Shown: positions 22,501-36,000 of the stretch, in pieces
Position numbering within the stretch: the stretch's first letter is position 1
Layout: each line of letters begins with the position of its first letter
Assembly (NCBI GenBank): GCA_024734555.1
Contig: JANPWX010000343.1
Location: forward strand, 311,397 to 375,396
Length of the DNA: 64,000 nucleotides
Reading direction: 5' to 3'
Source of the DNA: Trochalopteron elliotii
Taxonomy: Eukaryota; Chordata; Aves; Passeriformes; Leiothrichidae
The notes under the pieces: generated by a model
Database searches by the model: none
Told to the model about the DNA's origin: nothing
What the model saw: the letters and a program-made list of their open reading frames with translations, nothing else
Made by a program: the position numbers and the translations under genes

Positions 22501-25500
22501 TTTGTCAAATTTGGTGTCTCCTCTGTTCCAAACTGCCTATTCAAAATCCAGCTCCGTGTTCTGGATGTGGTTTTATTGCAGCTGCTTTTGTGAAGGTTTT
22601 GCTCCCAGCTCTAACAAGGCTGCTCAAATTTTGCTTGTTTTTTTTGGTTTTTTTTTTTTTTTTTGCTGAACTCTCAGAGGGACTCAGCCTTTCTGGGCAG
22701 TGCTGAATGCCCAGGGATGAAACTGCCACAAATCCCACTTTGGGCTCAGCCACACGTGAGGGGCTGAACCCATCACCCAGCACAGGGAACAGAACAAAAG
22801 GCCTAAATAAAAATAAAGTATTTCTCCCTCCAGAATATCCCCCATGAGAGCCAGGGCAGGTTTTTATAATTATCTGCACTCCAGAAAGGTGCATTGAGCC
22901 CCAATTCGATCCTTTGGAAAGCAGAGGGATAAAAATACATGTGTGGATGTATATATAGGAAAATCTGAGTTTATTAAGATACAAGGATCTGCCTTTTCCA
23001 ATGGGAATTATTTCACTTCAGCTTGCAAGTGGAGGTATTTCCCAAAGGCACAATTGGCATGATTCCTGTCACAGAATTTCTAAGTGATGAACTTTTTCCT
23101 TTTCACTAACAGTGAAAAAATCTGGTTGACCTGATTTAGGCATCTCTTGCAACACCAGGCAGGGACTAAAGCATCATTTTCGAGGTGCAGGCTCTCGATT
23201 TGATAGGAAGTTTTAAAACTGTTGCTTTTCTTTTATATTTTACATTTCCCTCTGCCTGCACTCTGCCATGGGCTGTGGGCTGTTCCAATCGTTTCTCCCG
23301 ACTCCAGCAGGGTTTGATCAAATTCCCTTATGGCTGAGCATTCCTCCCACTGTGCTGTAACAACTTAAACAGTCCCTCTGGAAAAGAAACTTTCTGGTGT
23401 CTTTTTAAAACCCTTCAGAGCTCCACAGGTCTGCTTTTGCTGAGTGTCTGAGTGAGAGGATTTCCCTCTGAGACACCCAGACATCCTGGCACAGCCACTG
23501 CAGATCATGTGCAGGACTACAGGGTGCTGCTGCAAACGGAGAGGCAGCAGGAAAGCAGAGAGGAAGGAACAGTCACAGAGGAAACAAGAAATCAGTGCTT
23601 CTATTAAGGAGTAAAGGAAGGGGAAAAGAATTTGACAAATCAAAAGCAGATGAGGAGGGTGGAAACAAGCTGGTGGGATGAAGACTGAAAGGCTGATGGC
23701 ACTGAGCTGAGGAATTGCTGGAATTTCTGTTTGCTGCTTTTATCTGAGTCCATCCCAAAAGTGTTCAGTTGCTTACAAACATAGTGAGATGTTTTGGGCA
23801 GATATAAAACAATTGTACCTTACTCTTGAGGAAACCCCAAACCAAAGGAAGCCGTGGAGACCCCCAAAACAACAGCAAGGACAATTGAGTTCAGAGGGGG
23901 TTTTGCCGCTGCTTTGACACAGACACCTGGTTAAATCAGGAGGATATCAGCACAAAAAGCACTCTACACTGTCCCTTGCAGTGCTGCAAGAGGTGACACT
24001 CACAGAGAGCAGGAATAAATCCAGGTTTTTCTGCACTCTGACTGCAGATGACCCTTAGAAACAGAAACACTCCCGCGACAGAGTCTTGGCAAGTTCCTCC
24101 AGAGAGGAGCCCTGAGGGGAGGGAAGATGGCCCCAGTCACTGCAGAGCAGTTGGGAGTTTGCATTTGCTGTGGAACTGCTTCAGGATGAGCCATTCTTCT
24201 CCAGCTGTTAGCCAGGAATAGAAAGACATTTCAAAATCCAATACAATGCTTTGAAATGAGAGCCATTTAGCAAACAGCATTTTTGTGCATAAATGTCAGG
24301 GTTATATCTTTAAAAATGACACAGTCTGTCTTTTCCTGAGTGCCCATTAAGCACTATTATCTCTAAGATGCTTAGGAACATAAGATCTTTAATAAAGCTG
24401 AAGAAATCCGAGTTTATCCTGAAAAAGCATGGATAAATCAGATCACAGACTGTTCCAAAGTACATCCCTTCCAGAGAGGAGGTGCTGGAGGGAGGTTAGA
24501 GTTGGCAGGGGGCACATTTTAAGCTCTCTAGTCTTTGACTGCTGAATTCCAGCTGCTGCAGCTGCCCTGAGGGCAGAGCTGCCTGTCCAGGCAGGAATGA
24601 TGGACATGGGGGACCCTTGGAAGCCCCAGAGCTGCAGCAGATCCCCCATTTGGAAACTGCTGTGCACACTTTGCACTTTGAACCGTGCAAAAAATCCTGT
24701 CCTGGTCAAGAGTTCAGACATTAAGGATCCAAAACGACAGCAGCTCCTGCTGTCACACCCCCTGCCCGAGGCCAGGGGGAATTCTGGCTCTCCCTTCCTT
24801 CCCAAATGCAGCAATTGCTGATGGCAGATTTCTCTGAGGCTGCACTTGCTCCTCTCACTCTGGAGAAAAGGCTTAAAATCATTCAGATAAGCTGGAGAGG
24901 ACTTTGCCTGTAACTGTCCCCATCCTTTCCTTCTCCCCAGATCGTGCCAGGCCTGGCATCAAGGAAGGATAAACCTGAAGTTTAAAAATAAAAACTGCAA
25001 AGAGACATAAGGGATTTGATTGATTTTCATTGTAAGAAATAAATCCCCCCCTTTAGCTTTTCTTGGCATAGAGGAAGGATATAAACCCAAATGTTCCCAG
25101 GTTTCCCCCTGGAGCCATGGCTTTGATTCTCCTGAAGCTCCAGACACACATTTGGTGTTTGGGGGATGTGAGGAAATTTGCAGGTTTTGCTCAGGATTTT
25201 CTTTAAACCTTACAGCAATGTATTTCCCCCATGCTGCTGCACCATTATTCTGCCTCCCTTTAAGTGGCATTAATGCAGTTTCATCCTTAATTCCTCAGGT
25301 ATCAGGAAGGAACATGGAGAAAATGGGCTGCCATTTTCCTAAGCAGGGCATTATTCACCCTGCAGCCTCAGCAGCTGCTGGTTTAAAGAAAACCAAGGCA
25401 CATTTGCAGTCCTGGGAAGTGCAATGTCTAAGGAGCTTGTTGGAGATGATCTCTTCAGGGCAGGGGGTGCAGGTTTTCCACCAGCTCCACTCTTATGAGT

Positions 25501-25855
25501 AATGTTTAATCAGCACCTGTGCTTTGAGCTGCCACATTTCCTCATCATGATGATGGTTGGCTCTTCAAAAGACACTTACTGGAGGTGCCTGCAGTTAAAA
25601 GCCTTCTTGGCAATTATCAATCTGGAACATTTCTACTCCTCAGCCCACGGAGGGCCATTTGAGTCTGAAGGATGCCTTGTTCAACATCTGCATTTGCAAA
25701 TATTAAAGCACCAAGTGTAAACAAAACCCTGCTGCACCTGATGACAACTGTACATCAAGTGCTAAATTACACAGCTCCAAGAGAAATATGGAATGGGAAC
25801 CCAAACAACTCCAGCAACACTTTCTTCTTGTATTGCTTCCCTCAAAATAGAGCTT

Positions 25856-25935
25856 AGAGAATCCCAGGATGGTTTGGATGGGAAGGGACCTTAAAGCCCA
25901 TCCAGTGCCACTCAGATTGGGACATTCCACTGCAG
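25856..25935 (-). mobile_element. CR1 LINE 3' fragment, minus orientation
   Basis: AGAATCCCAGGATGGTTTGG, then GAAGGGACCTTAAAGCCC and CATCCAGTGCCAC, matches the antisense CR1 3' terminus well. Confidence 0.88.
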
Positions 25936-27954
25936 CAGCTTCACTGGGAGCAGCTTCATCAGGAGTTATTAATGCTAATTGGAGATGGCAGTTAGAGTTA
26001 GTACATTTATTATATTAAAGGCCTCCTTAGTTGTAATTATCACACCCATGGATAGGGAAGTTAGAGATGTACTCTGAAAAAAAAATGGCAGGAAAATCCT
26101 GGATAATTTTACCCAGGGGTTAAAACTGTGTTAAAAAATTAATAATAAAATTAAATAAAGAAAAAGGCAATTATCTGAAAAACTGATACAACATCTCCAG
26201 GCCCCACAAGGTGAATATCTGAGTTACTCAATTGTTACTCATATTTTTAAAATGTGAAGGTTTATGCTACTGTGCCTAAATATTGTAGGAGGGGTTTTTT
26301 AGCCTCATAACTTCATTGTAAGAAATAAATTTCCATCAAAAGTCCAAAAACTACCCTTGCCATGAAGAGGAAGTTGTAATTAGTCCAGTGTGTAAAGATG
26401 GCTTCAATTCAATTCCAATTTCCATAACTGATGAAACAAATAATGGCCACTATTTCAAGGTGTTACCACCAATATTCTGATTGAACAACTTAAATTTCAA
26501 ATTTCAAAATAAAATTAAAAATTCAGCCGAAGGAGACAGATGGTATTTCCTGGCTCAGTTTTCCACTGTGTGTGTCAGAATTCCCACTCAGGGTATTCTG
26601 TGCTCCTGTGATGTGACTTTTGACCAGGTTCAGGTTTTTTGGCAGAACTGACTGGGTTCACCTTTGGGCTAAGGGCATGGAACTGAGCTGCTTGTTTATG
26701 CTGGGAGACCCTTGGAGATCCTCTGCTGCTCCTGCCTGGCCTGAAACTTCCTGAGATCCCAGAGCAGCAATAAATCCTGGCCAGGAGCTGGGACAAGAGG
26801 GGGATGCTGCAGTGGGGCAGGAAGGTCCTGGCAGAGTTCTGGGTGTCACAGAGTGATGTGACAGCACCAGCCTTGCTCTTTCTCTCTCTCTGTTTTCTGA
26901 GACACAGAACGTTGGAAAATGGTCAAATTATCCCCTGCAATCCATTCCCCATGTAGATGAACTGCTGTGTACACCACTCCTCTGATGATTATGGCTCACT
27001 ACGTGACATATGTCTAATGATTTAGATTGGCTGCTGTTGAGAGGGATTTAATTTAAGGCACTTATGGCATCGGGCTCAAATGATTTGCAGGAGTTGATTG
27101 AAGCTTATGTTTTACCCTGCAGCTTGTGCTCAGCCCAGGATCATCCGCTGCCCACGTCCCATTTGTCTCCTGCAGGATCCCAGCCCTGGGCTCCTGCCAC
27201 ACTTTTGTGTCTCCAGCAATTGTTCAACCACCTCCCAGAGCAATCAGAGCCTGCTGGAAAATGAGATGCCAGAACAAAACCGCCCTATCCTGGTATTGGA
27301 ATTTTTTTACTTACTTAATTGTAACCTCTGCAATTTTTAAAGCCACCTTGGCAACAGGTTTTGGGTATCTGGTTCCCAGGAGAATTAGGAGGAACTGGCC
27401 ATCCACCCCTGAAGAGGCTTCTCCATTTCTGTGTCACTGAGCTGCTGATGGGAGGAATCTGGGCATTCAGAAGTGTCACCACTGGATCTGGTGCAGCCTA
27501 AGCTCAGTGTGAGGCTGCAGCTGCCAGGGCCCTTCCCTGGGGTGTCACATCCCGTGACATCCTGGAAATGCTGTTTGTCCTGAGGGGAAGGGAGCCAGCC
27601 CGAGCTCTGTGCAGCATCAAAAACCTCCTGCCCAGTGAAACCTGCACAGAAAACCACCTGGGATTTAGGGGAGCATTAAATAGAAATCAGCACAATGGGT
27701 TTGAGAGGAGAACAAACACTAAGATTCTTTAAATAAAAGAGTTAGAACATTGAAGTGTGAAATTTCACACTTCTCTGCATGTGGATATCTTGTGAAGTTT
27801 CATTCTGATTCCTCTTTGCTCCCCAATGATTATTGCATCTCCCTTGCACAAAATATAGAGTATTTCCTGAGATGAACCTTTGCCTTCATGTCCACTGCAG
27901 CAAATGAAATCTTTGAAACACTGAATTGCTTCAGGAAAGGGAAATGAGGGCACC

Positions 27955-28085
27955 CTTTAATTCCCAGATGACACCAGGCTGAGTGGGAGTGGAGGGCAGA
28001 GGGCTCTGCAGAGGGACAGGTCAGATATCAGGAAAATCCCTTCCCCAAAAGGGTGGGCAGAGGTAGACTGGGGTTGGAATTCTAG
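27955..28085 (+). mobile_element. CR1 LINE fragment, plus orientation
   Basis: AGATGACACCAGGCTGAGTG, a diverged GCAGAGGGACAGGTCAG block and CCCCAAAAGGGTGGGCAG follow the order of the CR1 ORF2 3' region in the sense orientation, with internal deletion. Confidence 0.7.
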
Positions 28086-29654
28086 AAAAGGCAGTAAAAA
28101 TACATTGTTAGGCATTTAGAACCCACTTCTGTTCAATCAGGCTGCAGCAGGGAGCTGAGTTAGCTTATTAATATAAGAAACTGCTGCTGGTCCTTAACAC
28201 ATTTCCTTCAATGTGTGAGAACAGGCAAGAAATGAAGAGCAGGAGAAAATGAAAAAGATCATCCCAAAGTTTCTGACTGGCAAGCTCCTGTTGCCTCAAT
28301 CAGCTGTTTATTTTTATGTTTATTTTTGTTTTCTGGTGAGCTCCTGGACCATGACTGAGATCTTCTCAAAGGGGTGGAGATCTTTAAAATCTCCTTTTTT
28401 ACCCCAAGATGTAGAAATGAATTTCATGCTGTTCCTGCCCTGGAAGGAATCTTGCCACATGCCCTACCTAAATCCAAGTGAACTTGGGAAACTGTGACAT
28501 GAACTTCACCCAAGCTGCCCCATGACATCCATCAAATTAAACATTAAAAAGCAGGAGGGTTGTACAATAGCAATGCAAACTGAAATTTATTCATTCTCTC
28601 TCTCTTTTTTTTTTTTTCCCTCCACTGAAAATGGAGAGATGTGAGAACCATCTGAAAACCAGTGGAATTTGCAAAAATGGAAACAAAGTGTTCTCCGCAT
28701 TTCAAGCCTTTGGAAGATTGCTGATGTAGCTTTCCAGCAAATGGAGGAAATGGAGCAACCAAAGGTTTGTCCTTTATTTAAAACACAGCATGGCCTGGGC
28801 TTGCTTTGATTTTCTAACAGTGAGACTGATTTTTCCTTAGCACATGAAATGATATTGTGGCAATAGGATAAAAAAATCCCAAAGCTCAGCTGGAAGCTGG
28901 ATGGCTCCATCCATAGTGCCAAACACATTTTTGGTGTTTCCTTTTTGCTTTTAGGGAGCAATTTCTGCTGGTTTTCTTAACAACTCTTAGACATCACTGG
29001 TTTAATAAAATCATCTGGTGTTCTGAACCATTTGGATAATGAGCTGAGTGATGGAGCTGTCAGCTCTCTGCTGCTCAGCTGACCAGCTGTCACACCAAGG
29101 ACTCTTTGACAACTGGGAGATGCTGGGTTTGATGTTTAATTCCCTTATTCCATCAAAAGACTTTATTTGAAAAGAGAATTTGAATCATGCATGTGCTGGA
29201 GATGTTCCTTACACCTAAATCATCTGCCAGCAGCAGTGGGGCTTTAAAGATTAAATCACTTAAAGATTTATTCTTTTTTCAAGGAAGTTTTTCTTCGTGT
29301 GGGGACTTGTGTTATGAAAGTGCTTCCTTTGCATTATTCAGGCTTGGTGGTGATTAATCAGAGCTTTCCTCAGGCAGCCAAGTGCACCCTGTGCAGAATG
29401 TGCTGAAGGCTGGGCCCTGCCCTGCACAGCACTGATGGTTCTGTCTGCTTTTGAGTTTTAAACCCTCAGAGCCACTGGGGAGCTCCAGCAGGTGGGGAGA
29501 CAAGGCACAGGGATAAGTTTTGCTCCATGGGGACACATTTACAGCACTCACTGGAAGAGTTCCATGGAAATAGAAGCATTTTTGTGAGAACCTGGACCTG
29601 AGGATCATACTGAAGTTCCAACCTGCTGCAGAGGGACATTCAGAATTATACCAA

Positions 29655-29700
29655 GCTCCTGAGTCCCCTCCAACCTCAGTGACCCTGTGAACAGCTGGGG
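29655..29700 (+). mobile_element. Short CR1-like 3' tail, plus orientation
   Basis: GAGTCCCCTCCAACCTCAGT followed by GACCCTGTGAA resembles the last 30 bp of CR1. It is short and diverged, so the call is tentative. Confidence 0.5.
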
Positions 29701-29761
29701 AGCTTCTCTAGGACACAGCCCCACAGTTTGGGAAAGGGGTTTCTGGCTGGAGTAATGCACA

Positions 29762-29850
29762 TTCCATGGAATCATGGAATGGGCTGGGTGGGGAGGAACT
29801 TCAAGCTCATCCAATTCCCTGCCGTGGGCAGGGACACCTTGTCCTGCTCA
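29762..29850 (-). mobile_element. CR1 LINE 3' fragment, minus orientation
   Basis: GGAATCATGGAATGGGCTGG, a GGGAGGAACTTCAAGCTCAT block and CCGTGGGCAGGGACACCTTG match the antisense CR1 3' end. A second antisense CR1 start follows 33 bp later. Confidence 0.85.
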
Positions 29851-29882
29851 TTTTTCCCTCTTCCCTTTAATTTTCCCATTCC

Positions 29883-29925
29883 AAGAATCCCAGAATGGTT
29901 TGGGTTGGAAGGAAATAAAGATCCC
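29883..29925 (-). mobile_element. Second, truncated CR1 3' fragment, minus orientation
   Basis: GAATCCCAGAATGGTTTGGG followed by TTGGAAGGAAATAAAGATCC is a fresh copy of the antisense CR1 terminus only about 40 bp long, next to the previous fragment. Confidence 0.8.
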
Positions 29926-32084
29926 CACAGAATCCACAAGGAAAGATCTCCAAGAGCATGGAGTGCAGGCTGTGAGAGAATCCCCTGCCCTGAGGAAGTG
30001 AAATCCCCTTTCAGGACTGCCAGGGGTGCTGGGGAAGCTGCAGCTCTCCAGGGAATGGTCAGGCATGGAGCAGAAACCCCTCCAGTAATGTTTATTGATG
30101 TCACCATTAAATGCTGTGGGTAATGCCTGATAAAAACCAGGGGAAAGCCCTTTGGCCTCCTCACTACTGAAATTGCCTTTACACCCCACACTGACCAATG
30201 TCCACGTGGATATCAGAAATACCTTGGATTTTAGGATACTTTACAACTTACAACCAACCCAAACCCAAACTTGCAAGAAATCATTCAAGGAGTAAAGGCC
30301 CCAGTTTTCAGGATTAGCCTCAGTGCCTGCAAATAATTACAGGTACAATTTACAGCAGGTAGGGGCAAGGGCAGTTTTTGGCAGTAGATCTCTGCCTACC
30401 TGATTATCCCACAAAAGGATGGTTCTGTGCTATGGAATGTTCCCAGAGTCATCTGTCTCTGGCAAATTGCTCCCGTAAAATCAGAGCCTGACTTGAAGTC
30501 CTCTCAAAAAACCCCCACCCTGAAAAAAGTAAAACAGTAATACAATTACTCTATATCTTATTTTTCTTTGCAACACAGCTTGAAAAATCTTAAAATCTTT
30601 CTTTAAAGATGTGCTTTACTGTTATCATAATTTCCCTGGGGTCTGCTGCACTGGCAGACTTATGGTGCATCACCTAAAAACATCACTGTGGTGCCTTTGC
30701 TACACATAAAAAAGACAGATCTTCCTTAATATTGTTCTAAAAACTATTTCCATGTTGCAGCATTTGGATTTATGAAGCATGGGCTAGACGTATGATATAA
30801 TTTTATTTTAAAGCAGTAGACTTACAAAAAGTAAATAGGGCCCCCATTAAGTAAAAAATAAAAGAAGCACAACACCAAAAATAAAAGGTATTATGTTAAA
30901 GGAGGCAAAGCATCAGGGGTTTTATAAAGCTTAATTTCCACTCTTCTCCATAGGCTTGAGAGTGCTCACATCTAAATATTGGGAGTAATTCAGATTCACA
31001 CCCCGGTCTGGCAGAGGTTTTAATGCTCCTCCTCCCCAGCAATGCTGTTCAATATGCAAAGGAGGCAGGAAAGGCTGAAATGGGCTTTTCCCCAGGCTAT
31101 GAGGCCACGATGCAGCTGGAAAATCTTGTCAGGGCTGTTAATTCTCCGGGAGAAAAAGAAAAGGTGGGTTTTGCAATTGTAAATGATTCCATCCTTACCC
31201 ACCCAAGTGAGTAAAGATGCACCCAGTGAGACACTGAGGCAGCCAGAGGATGCTGCCAGTGGACCCTGAGGAGCTGAGATATTCCCTGCCCTTAGTGCTG
31301 CAGACTTCACTCAGGTGTAGGAAAGGTCCTATGAGCAAAATCACTCTGTGTTTTCTGACAGATCCCCTTTTCTGACCTGCTCATAACATCCAGGGCTCAG
31401 CCTCCGGGACTAATCCACTCACAGAAACAGGATTTTTATCTCCTGTTGAGCTTCCCTTCTCAAGCTTTTTTATTTTCCCAGAGATGGTGATAGCTAGAGA
31501 GAAATTTAATGGAAACACCACAGACCTGGTGAAGATATTGCAATATATGTATCCACAAACCTGCAAAATGGCACACACCATAAACATGCCAGGGACTTCC
31601 CAGGAAAAGCTATCACAGGGCAGGATTTAGTGGATGGATTCAAACTGTGATCTCCACTGAAATATTTGGAGTGGGACTCAATATTTTTCACCATATCCTC
31701 CATTTGGTACTACTGGAGAATGCCAGACAGGAGAAACTTCAATAGACAAAAAATGTGTTTAAAAAGTCGGAATTCCCCATCCAAAATGTGAAGGGAATCA
31801 ATGTTTTATTCAAAGTATATATATGTAATAATAATAAAAAAAGAACCAGTTCATTTTTGCAAATATTCTAAAGCTGTCACATAACCCTTGCCTGCTTTTC
31901 ACTCCCTGATCTAGACACAGGGGAAGTGCAGCAAGAAAACTGGGAAATATTAAATAGCAACATTTGAGTCACAAAAATTGAAGGGTTTTTCAAATGCATT
32001 CAAGTCATAGTGCAGATGGTGTTAGAGAATTCCAGTGAATTTGGGTTAAGACTGTTTTGCATCAACCTCCAAATGCACAACCAA

Positions 32085-32215
32085 GCTGCAAGAGGGTGAG
32101 TTTGGATTGAACATTAGGAAAAGATTCTTTACTGAGGGCAGTGAGACACAAACGTTGGAATTCCTGTGCTCCATCTGCCTGTCCTGGGGAGTGCCTGGAT
32201 GGCAGCACACAGTTC
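32085..32215 (+). mobile_element. CR1 LINE fragment, plus orientation
   Basis: AGAGGGTGAGTTTGGATTGA, then ACATTAGGAAAAGATTCTTT and ACTGAGGGCAGTGAG, follows the CR1 consensus where the encoded protein ends. The tail beyond GGGAGTGCCTGGATG is diverged. Confidence 0.8.
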
Positions 32216-32399
32216 CTGCAGGTTCCCCATGGAGGGAAGTTTCCTGGTGGATCTGGGCTCGTGTCACACATTAAAGTGCCAGGAAGGAACAGGATGGAGG
32301 CAGCCAAGTGCCCACAGGAATTTGGAGCTGCCACAGCCCCTCTGCCCTGCCCTGAACACCCCCAGGGCTGGTGAAGCTGAGCTCAGGGTCCTCTCAGAC

Positions 32400-33005
32400 C
32401 TCTCCTCTGGCCTGCCTTCCCCCACCCCTTCTTTTTCAGTCTCTGACAAAATAAGAACTAAATCTGTGGTGTTTTGTTTCCTTTCCCTTGGTGCCCTCAT
32501 TCCCTTCTTGCCGTGGTCCCTGTTCCCAAAAAAGCCATTTGGTTTCTGTCTGTGCCCCAGTTTGTTTCTCCTCCCCACTTTTATCCACTTGTCACTTCTG
32601 TTCTTTTACCCTGTGCCAATATTTACTTTCCTTGCCAATATTTCCCTTCCTAAATCACTTTATTCCCTTTCCAGCTCATCCCAACCAACATCACTTTGAA
32701 TCTCACATTTTATTCTTGCATAAAATTGAGGCTCCTTTCCTAAAAAGTCCCAAAGTGGCAACAACTTCCACAATTTTCCTCTCAAACCCTTACTCAGCTG
32801 TTCTGTTCCTCTCCTTGGTTTTTAGCTGGCATCATCCTTCTGTTACCACCCCTTCCCTCTCACTTTTCATTTCACTTTCACCTCCTCCCCTTCACTTTTC
32901 CCCTAAAGTTTCCATTACTCAGCCCCACAGCTTTGCTTGTATTTCCCAGCTTCATGTCTGCTGCAGCCCCACCTCTCTCCCCCTCATTTTCCAGGAGAAT
33001 CCAAC
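32400..33005 (+). repeat. Pyrimidine-biased low-complexity stretch
   Basis: The plus strand is strongly enriched in C and T, with repeated TTTCCTT, CCTCCCC and CACTTTTC words. This keeps plus-strand frames open for 177 and 182 codons. It is not a clean tandem repeat. Confidence 0.6.
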
Positions 33006-36000
33006 AGTTTGTTCCTTCTCCCAAGGATGGAGATAACTCATCCCTGCATCCCAAAGCACTGGATGCCTGAGGCTGGATAATGGAACAGAGATAAGAGCCC
33101 TAATTTGCTATTATTCTCAAAATCAGCTGTAGATGGAGATTCCAGCCCCAAAAGGGATTGTGACTTTTAAGGAGAGTAAAAGCAGTCTGTGACAATCAAG
33201 TCTGGAACAGTGAATTAAATGAACTGTCAGGTTCCAGACTCATCAGCTTCCAGCTTAGCCTCAACTCAGTCAATATCAGACATAATTCCCCTGCTTAAAA
33301 AGTTATTGAAATTTTAATAAAACCAAGGAGATGCTGGGACAAAAGCACATTAAGATGGCATAAAGGCTGTGCCTACATCTCGTTAATTTAAAGGCAGATT
33401 AACTGTTAACTGGAATGACTCAACGGAATATTCCCAAGTAGGGGCATTCTCAGATTTCCCTGGAATGCACTTGCAGTTCTGGCTGGAGCAGGTTTCAGCT
33501 GCCTGGTGCCAGTGGGGTCTGAGCCTGTTCTCTCAGGAGTTTTTCCCTGAGTTCCTGGCAAGGGCAGCTCCCTCAGCCTCCAGCCAGGGCTCATGTCTGC
33601 ATTCAGCAGCTGGGCCACGTTATTTCCCCAGGATTTCCCCAGAGCCTTTTTGGACCTGTGGAAGGCTGTGAGTGTCCTCAGTGCCTGCAGGCTGTGTGAG
33701 GAGCCCCGTCCATCACCCCAGCTGCCAGTCTGGCCTTTGTGCACCTTAATCCCTGTACTCAGCAAGGCCAGGAAAGCTCATTCAGATTCCCCTTCTCCCC
33801 GTGGGATTTCTGTCCATTTGCTGGCTCTGCTCACCTTCCTGTCCTGCTTCCAGCTGTCTTTGCTGAACTCCCTCACTCCTGAGATCCAGGCAGTGCTGTC
33901 CCAAATCATGTGAGCACACTCTGCACACGCTGGGACTGAGTGACCTTTGCAAACCCAGCCCCAGCATCCCTCCCTGGCTGTGGTTTGGCTTCCAAATCCT
34001 GCTCTCCAGGCTGATCCAGGCTCAGAAATGCTCAGCTGTGTAGGAACTGTGTAGGCACTGTCCTACTTCCATGAATTCTGCTGAGACTTCACTCATTGCT
34101 CCCTGGGATGCTGCAGGTGCATTTATTAATGGCAGAGCTCCTGTTCAAATGCTGGGATCCTCTCTGGATCCTCTCTGACACATGCAGCCATTTTTAATTT
34201 GCTCCCACCATCCCCAGCCTCTCCAGCAGACACTGGATAACTCTGGGCTCCTAAATAAGCCACAGTGACTCGGGGAGAAAGCAAGTGAGTTATTAATCTT
34301 ATGCAAATGCCTGTTTAATTTTCAGGATCTTGGCACCATTGTAAGTGCTGAAAGTCATGGACTATAAAGAGAAAAGGTAATTTCCTGTTTGTTTAATTGA
34401 TCTTCTGTAGCTTCTCTCCTGGCTGGCAAAGCCAGGTAATGGAATTTGCAATGTAAAGTCATTATTAGAAGTGCCAGTATGACATTTGATTAATCCAGGC
34501 TATTTAGGCTTCATAATACACACTTGACTTATGTTCTGGGAGCAGAATTGCCTGCTCCTTCCCCTCCTTTTTAAATATCTTTATAAATATCCTTAGTGTG
34601 ATGATCCATGAGCCCATTCCTGCAGGCATGGTTATTAGGAAGTGATGATTCCTCCAGAGTGAGCAATAGGATCATTGCTCTCAGATTTGCACCCACGGAC
34701 AACTTTTGGTCCAAGAGTTCCTCCAGGTCAGCTCTGGGCCCCTTCTGAGCAGCAGATTCCCAGGGAAAACCCAGCAGGAGCTGCCACTGCTCTCCCTCAG
34801 CTATGACTCAATTCTCCCCATGCCAGGGCTTGGATCCAGCAGGACAGAGCAGCACTTGTGATGTCCAGGGAAAGGAGAGGCCACTTGTCACCTCCCTGCC
34901 CTGGAGTGTCCCAGCCACAGCCCCAGGGCACCCAGAGGTTTTGTCTGCACCCACATCCCCCTGGGCCATTCCTACCACATCTTTTATGGATCCCCAGCCC
35001 ACTGCTAAAAATTCCTGCACATTATTCCTGGCATTGCTTTCAGCAGCAATGGACCAAGACATTTTCTCCTACCAGATGCTTTGGAGTGAAAACAACATTT
35101 TTCAAGTAAGGTGCAAGCACTGCAAGAGGTGACAGGGGCTGTGGAAGATCCAGGTTACTTTATGGAAGGATTTTTGGCAATTATGCAACAGAAATTTTTC
35201 TGTTTCAGGTTTAACTTAATTTCACAATAATTGCTGTAACTTCTGTTTCCATCCCAGTAACACTGACTGCAGTCATATCCATTTAATTTAATCATTTCTT
35301 TCCCACTGCCATGGCCAGAACAGACAGTGCACTGCTTCATGTTACCATTGGTTACACCTTAGTAAACCAAACAAAAACAATTATTGTAAACACTCCTGAA
35401 CTGGTGCACATTGCCCTGCAAAGTGTGAGGAAAATGCTTTTAAATTGAATTATTTTCAGGGGAAAATATTCCCTTTGTTTTGTTTGTAGTTGCTCTGTGC
35501 TTCACAGGCCCCAGCTATGGTCTGCTGAGTCAGAAGTGTAAGGGATAAGGAACATTGTATCAGGAATATCTTCACCAGGAGGTGAAGAACCAAGTGCAGC
35601 TGTCAGGGATGCCCTGGGGTGGGATGGGGGTACCAACCCCCCTGGCTCTTCCCAAACCTCCTTTCTCCAGGAATCTGTGTCATCTTCTCCTCCGTCCCTC
35701 CTGGCCAGCTCAGCTTTGGTCTGTCCCTGTCACACAACAAAGCTGCAGTTCTGCTCAGTGCAGCCAGGGCCAGATGGGGACAGGGCAGGGAGCAGCCTGA
35801 TCTACCTTGGAGTGCCACTGAGCCTCCACAGCTCTCCCCAAAAGGGAATGTTCCCTCTGGAGCTGAGTGCAGCCTCAAAATCAAGTGGCAAAGTTGCAGC
35901 AGTCTGGTGCTTGTGTGGAAATGTATTGTCTTACTGGACTGGGCTCCCCTGAGCAAGGAAAATTAAATCTCTGGATGCTTCATCCCCTGGAAAGTGTGCC

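Larger units (their letters stand above)
17241..29654 (-). other. Putative GRIK1 intron 1, first third
   Basis: This is intronic sequence upstream of exon 2 with no recognisable exon 1 (signal peptide ending in RIG with a phase-1 donor). It holds short CR1 fragments at 19518-19585, 25856-25935 and 27955-28085, and homopolymer T tracts near 22636-22664 and 28607-28619. Open frames here are short and match no family I know. Confidence 0.75.

Noticed and set aside
32488..33036. 182-codon plus-strand frame with apparent hydrophobic segments
   Set aside because: Pyrimidine bias yields Leu, Ser, Pro and Phe codons and few stops; no family resemblance or splice structure.
35545..35590. Possible CR1 sense fragment (TTGTATCAGGAATATC)
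   Set aside because: Only about 16 bp match and the flanks do not follow the consensus.
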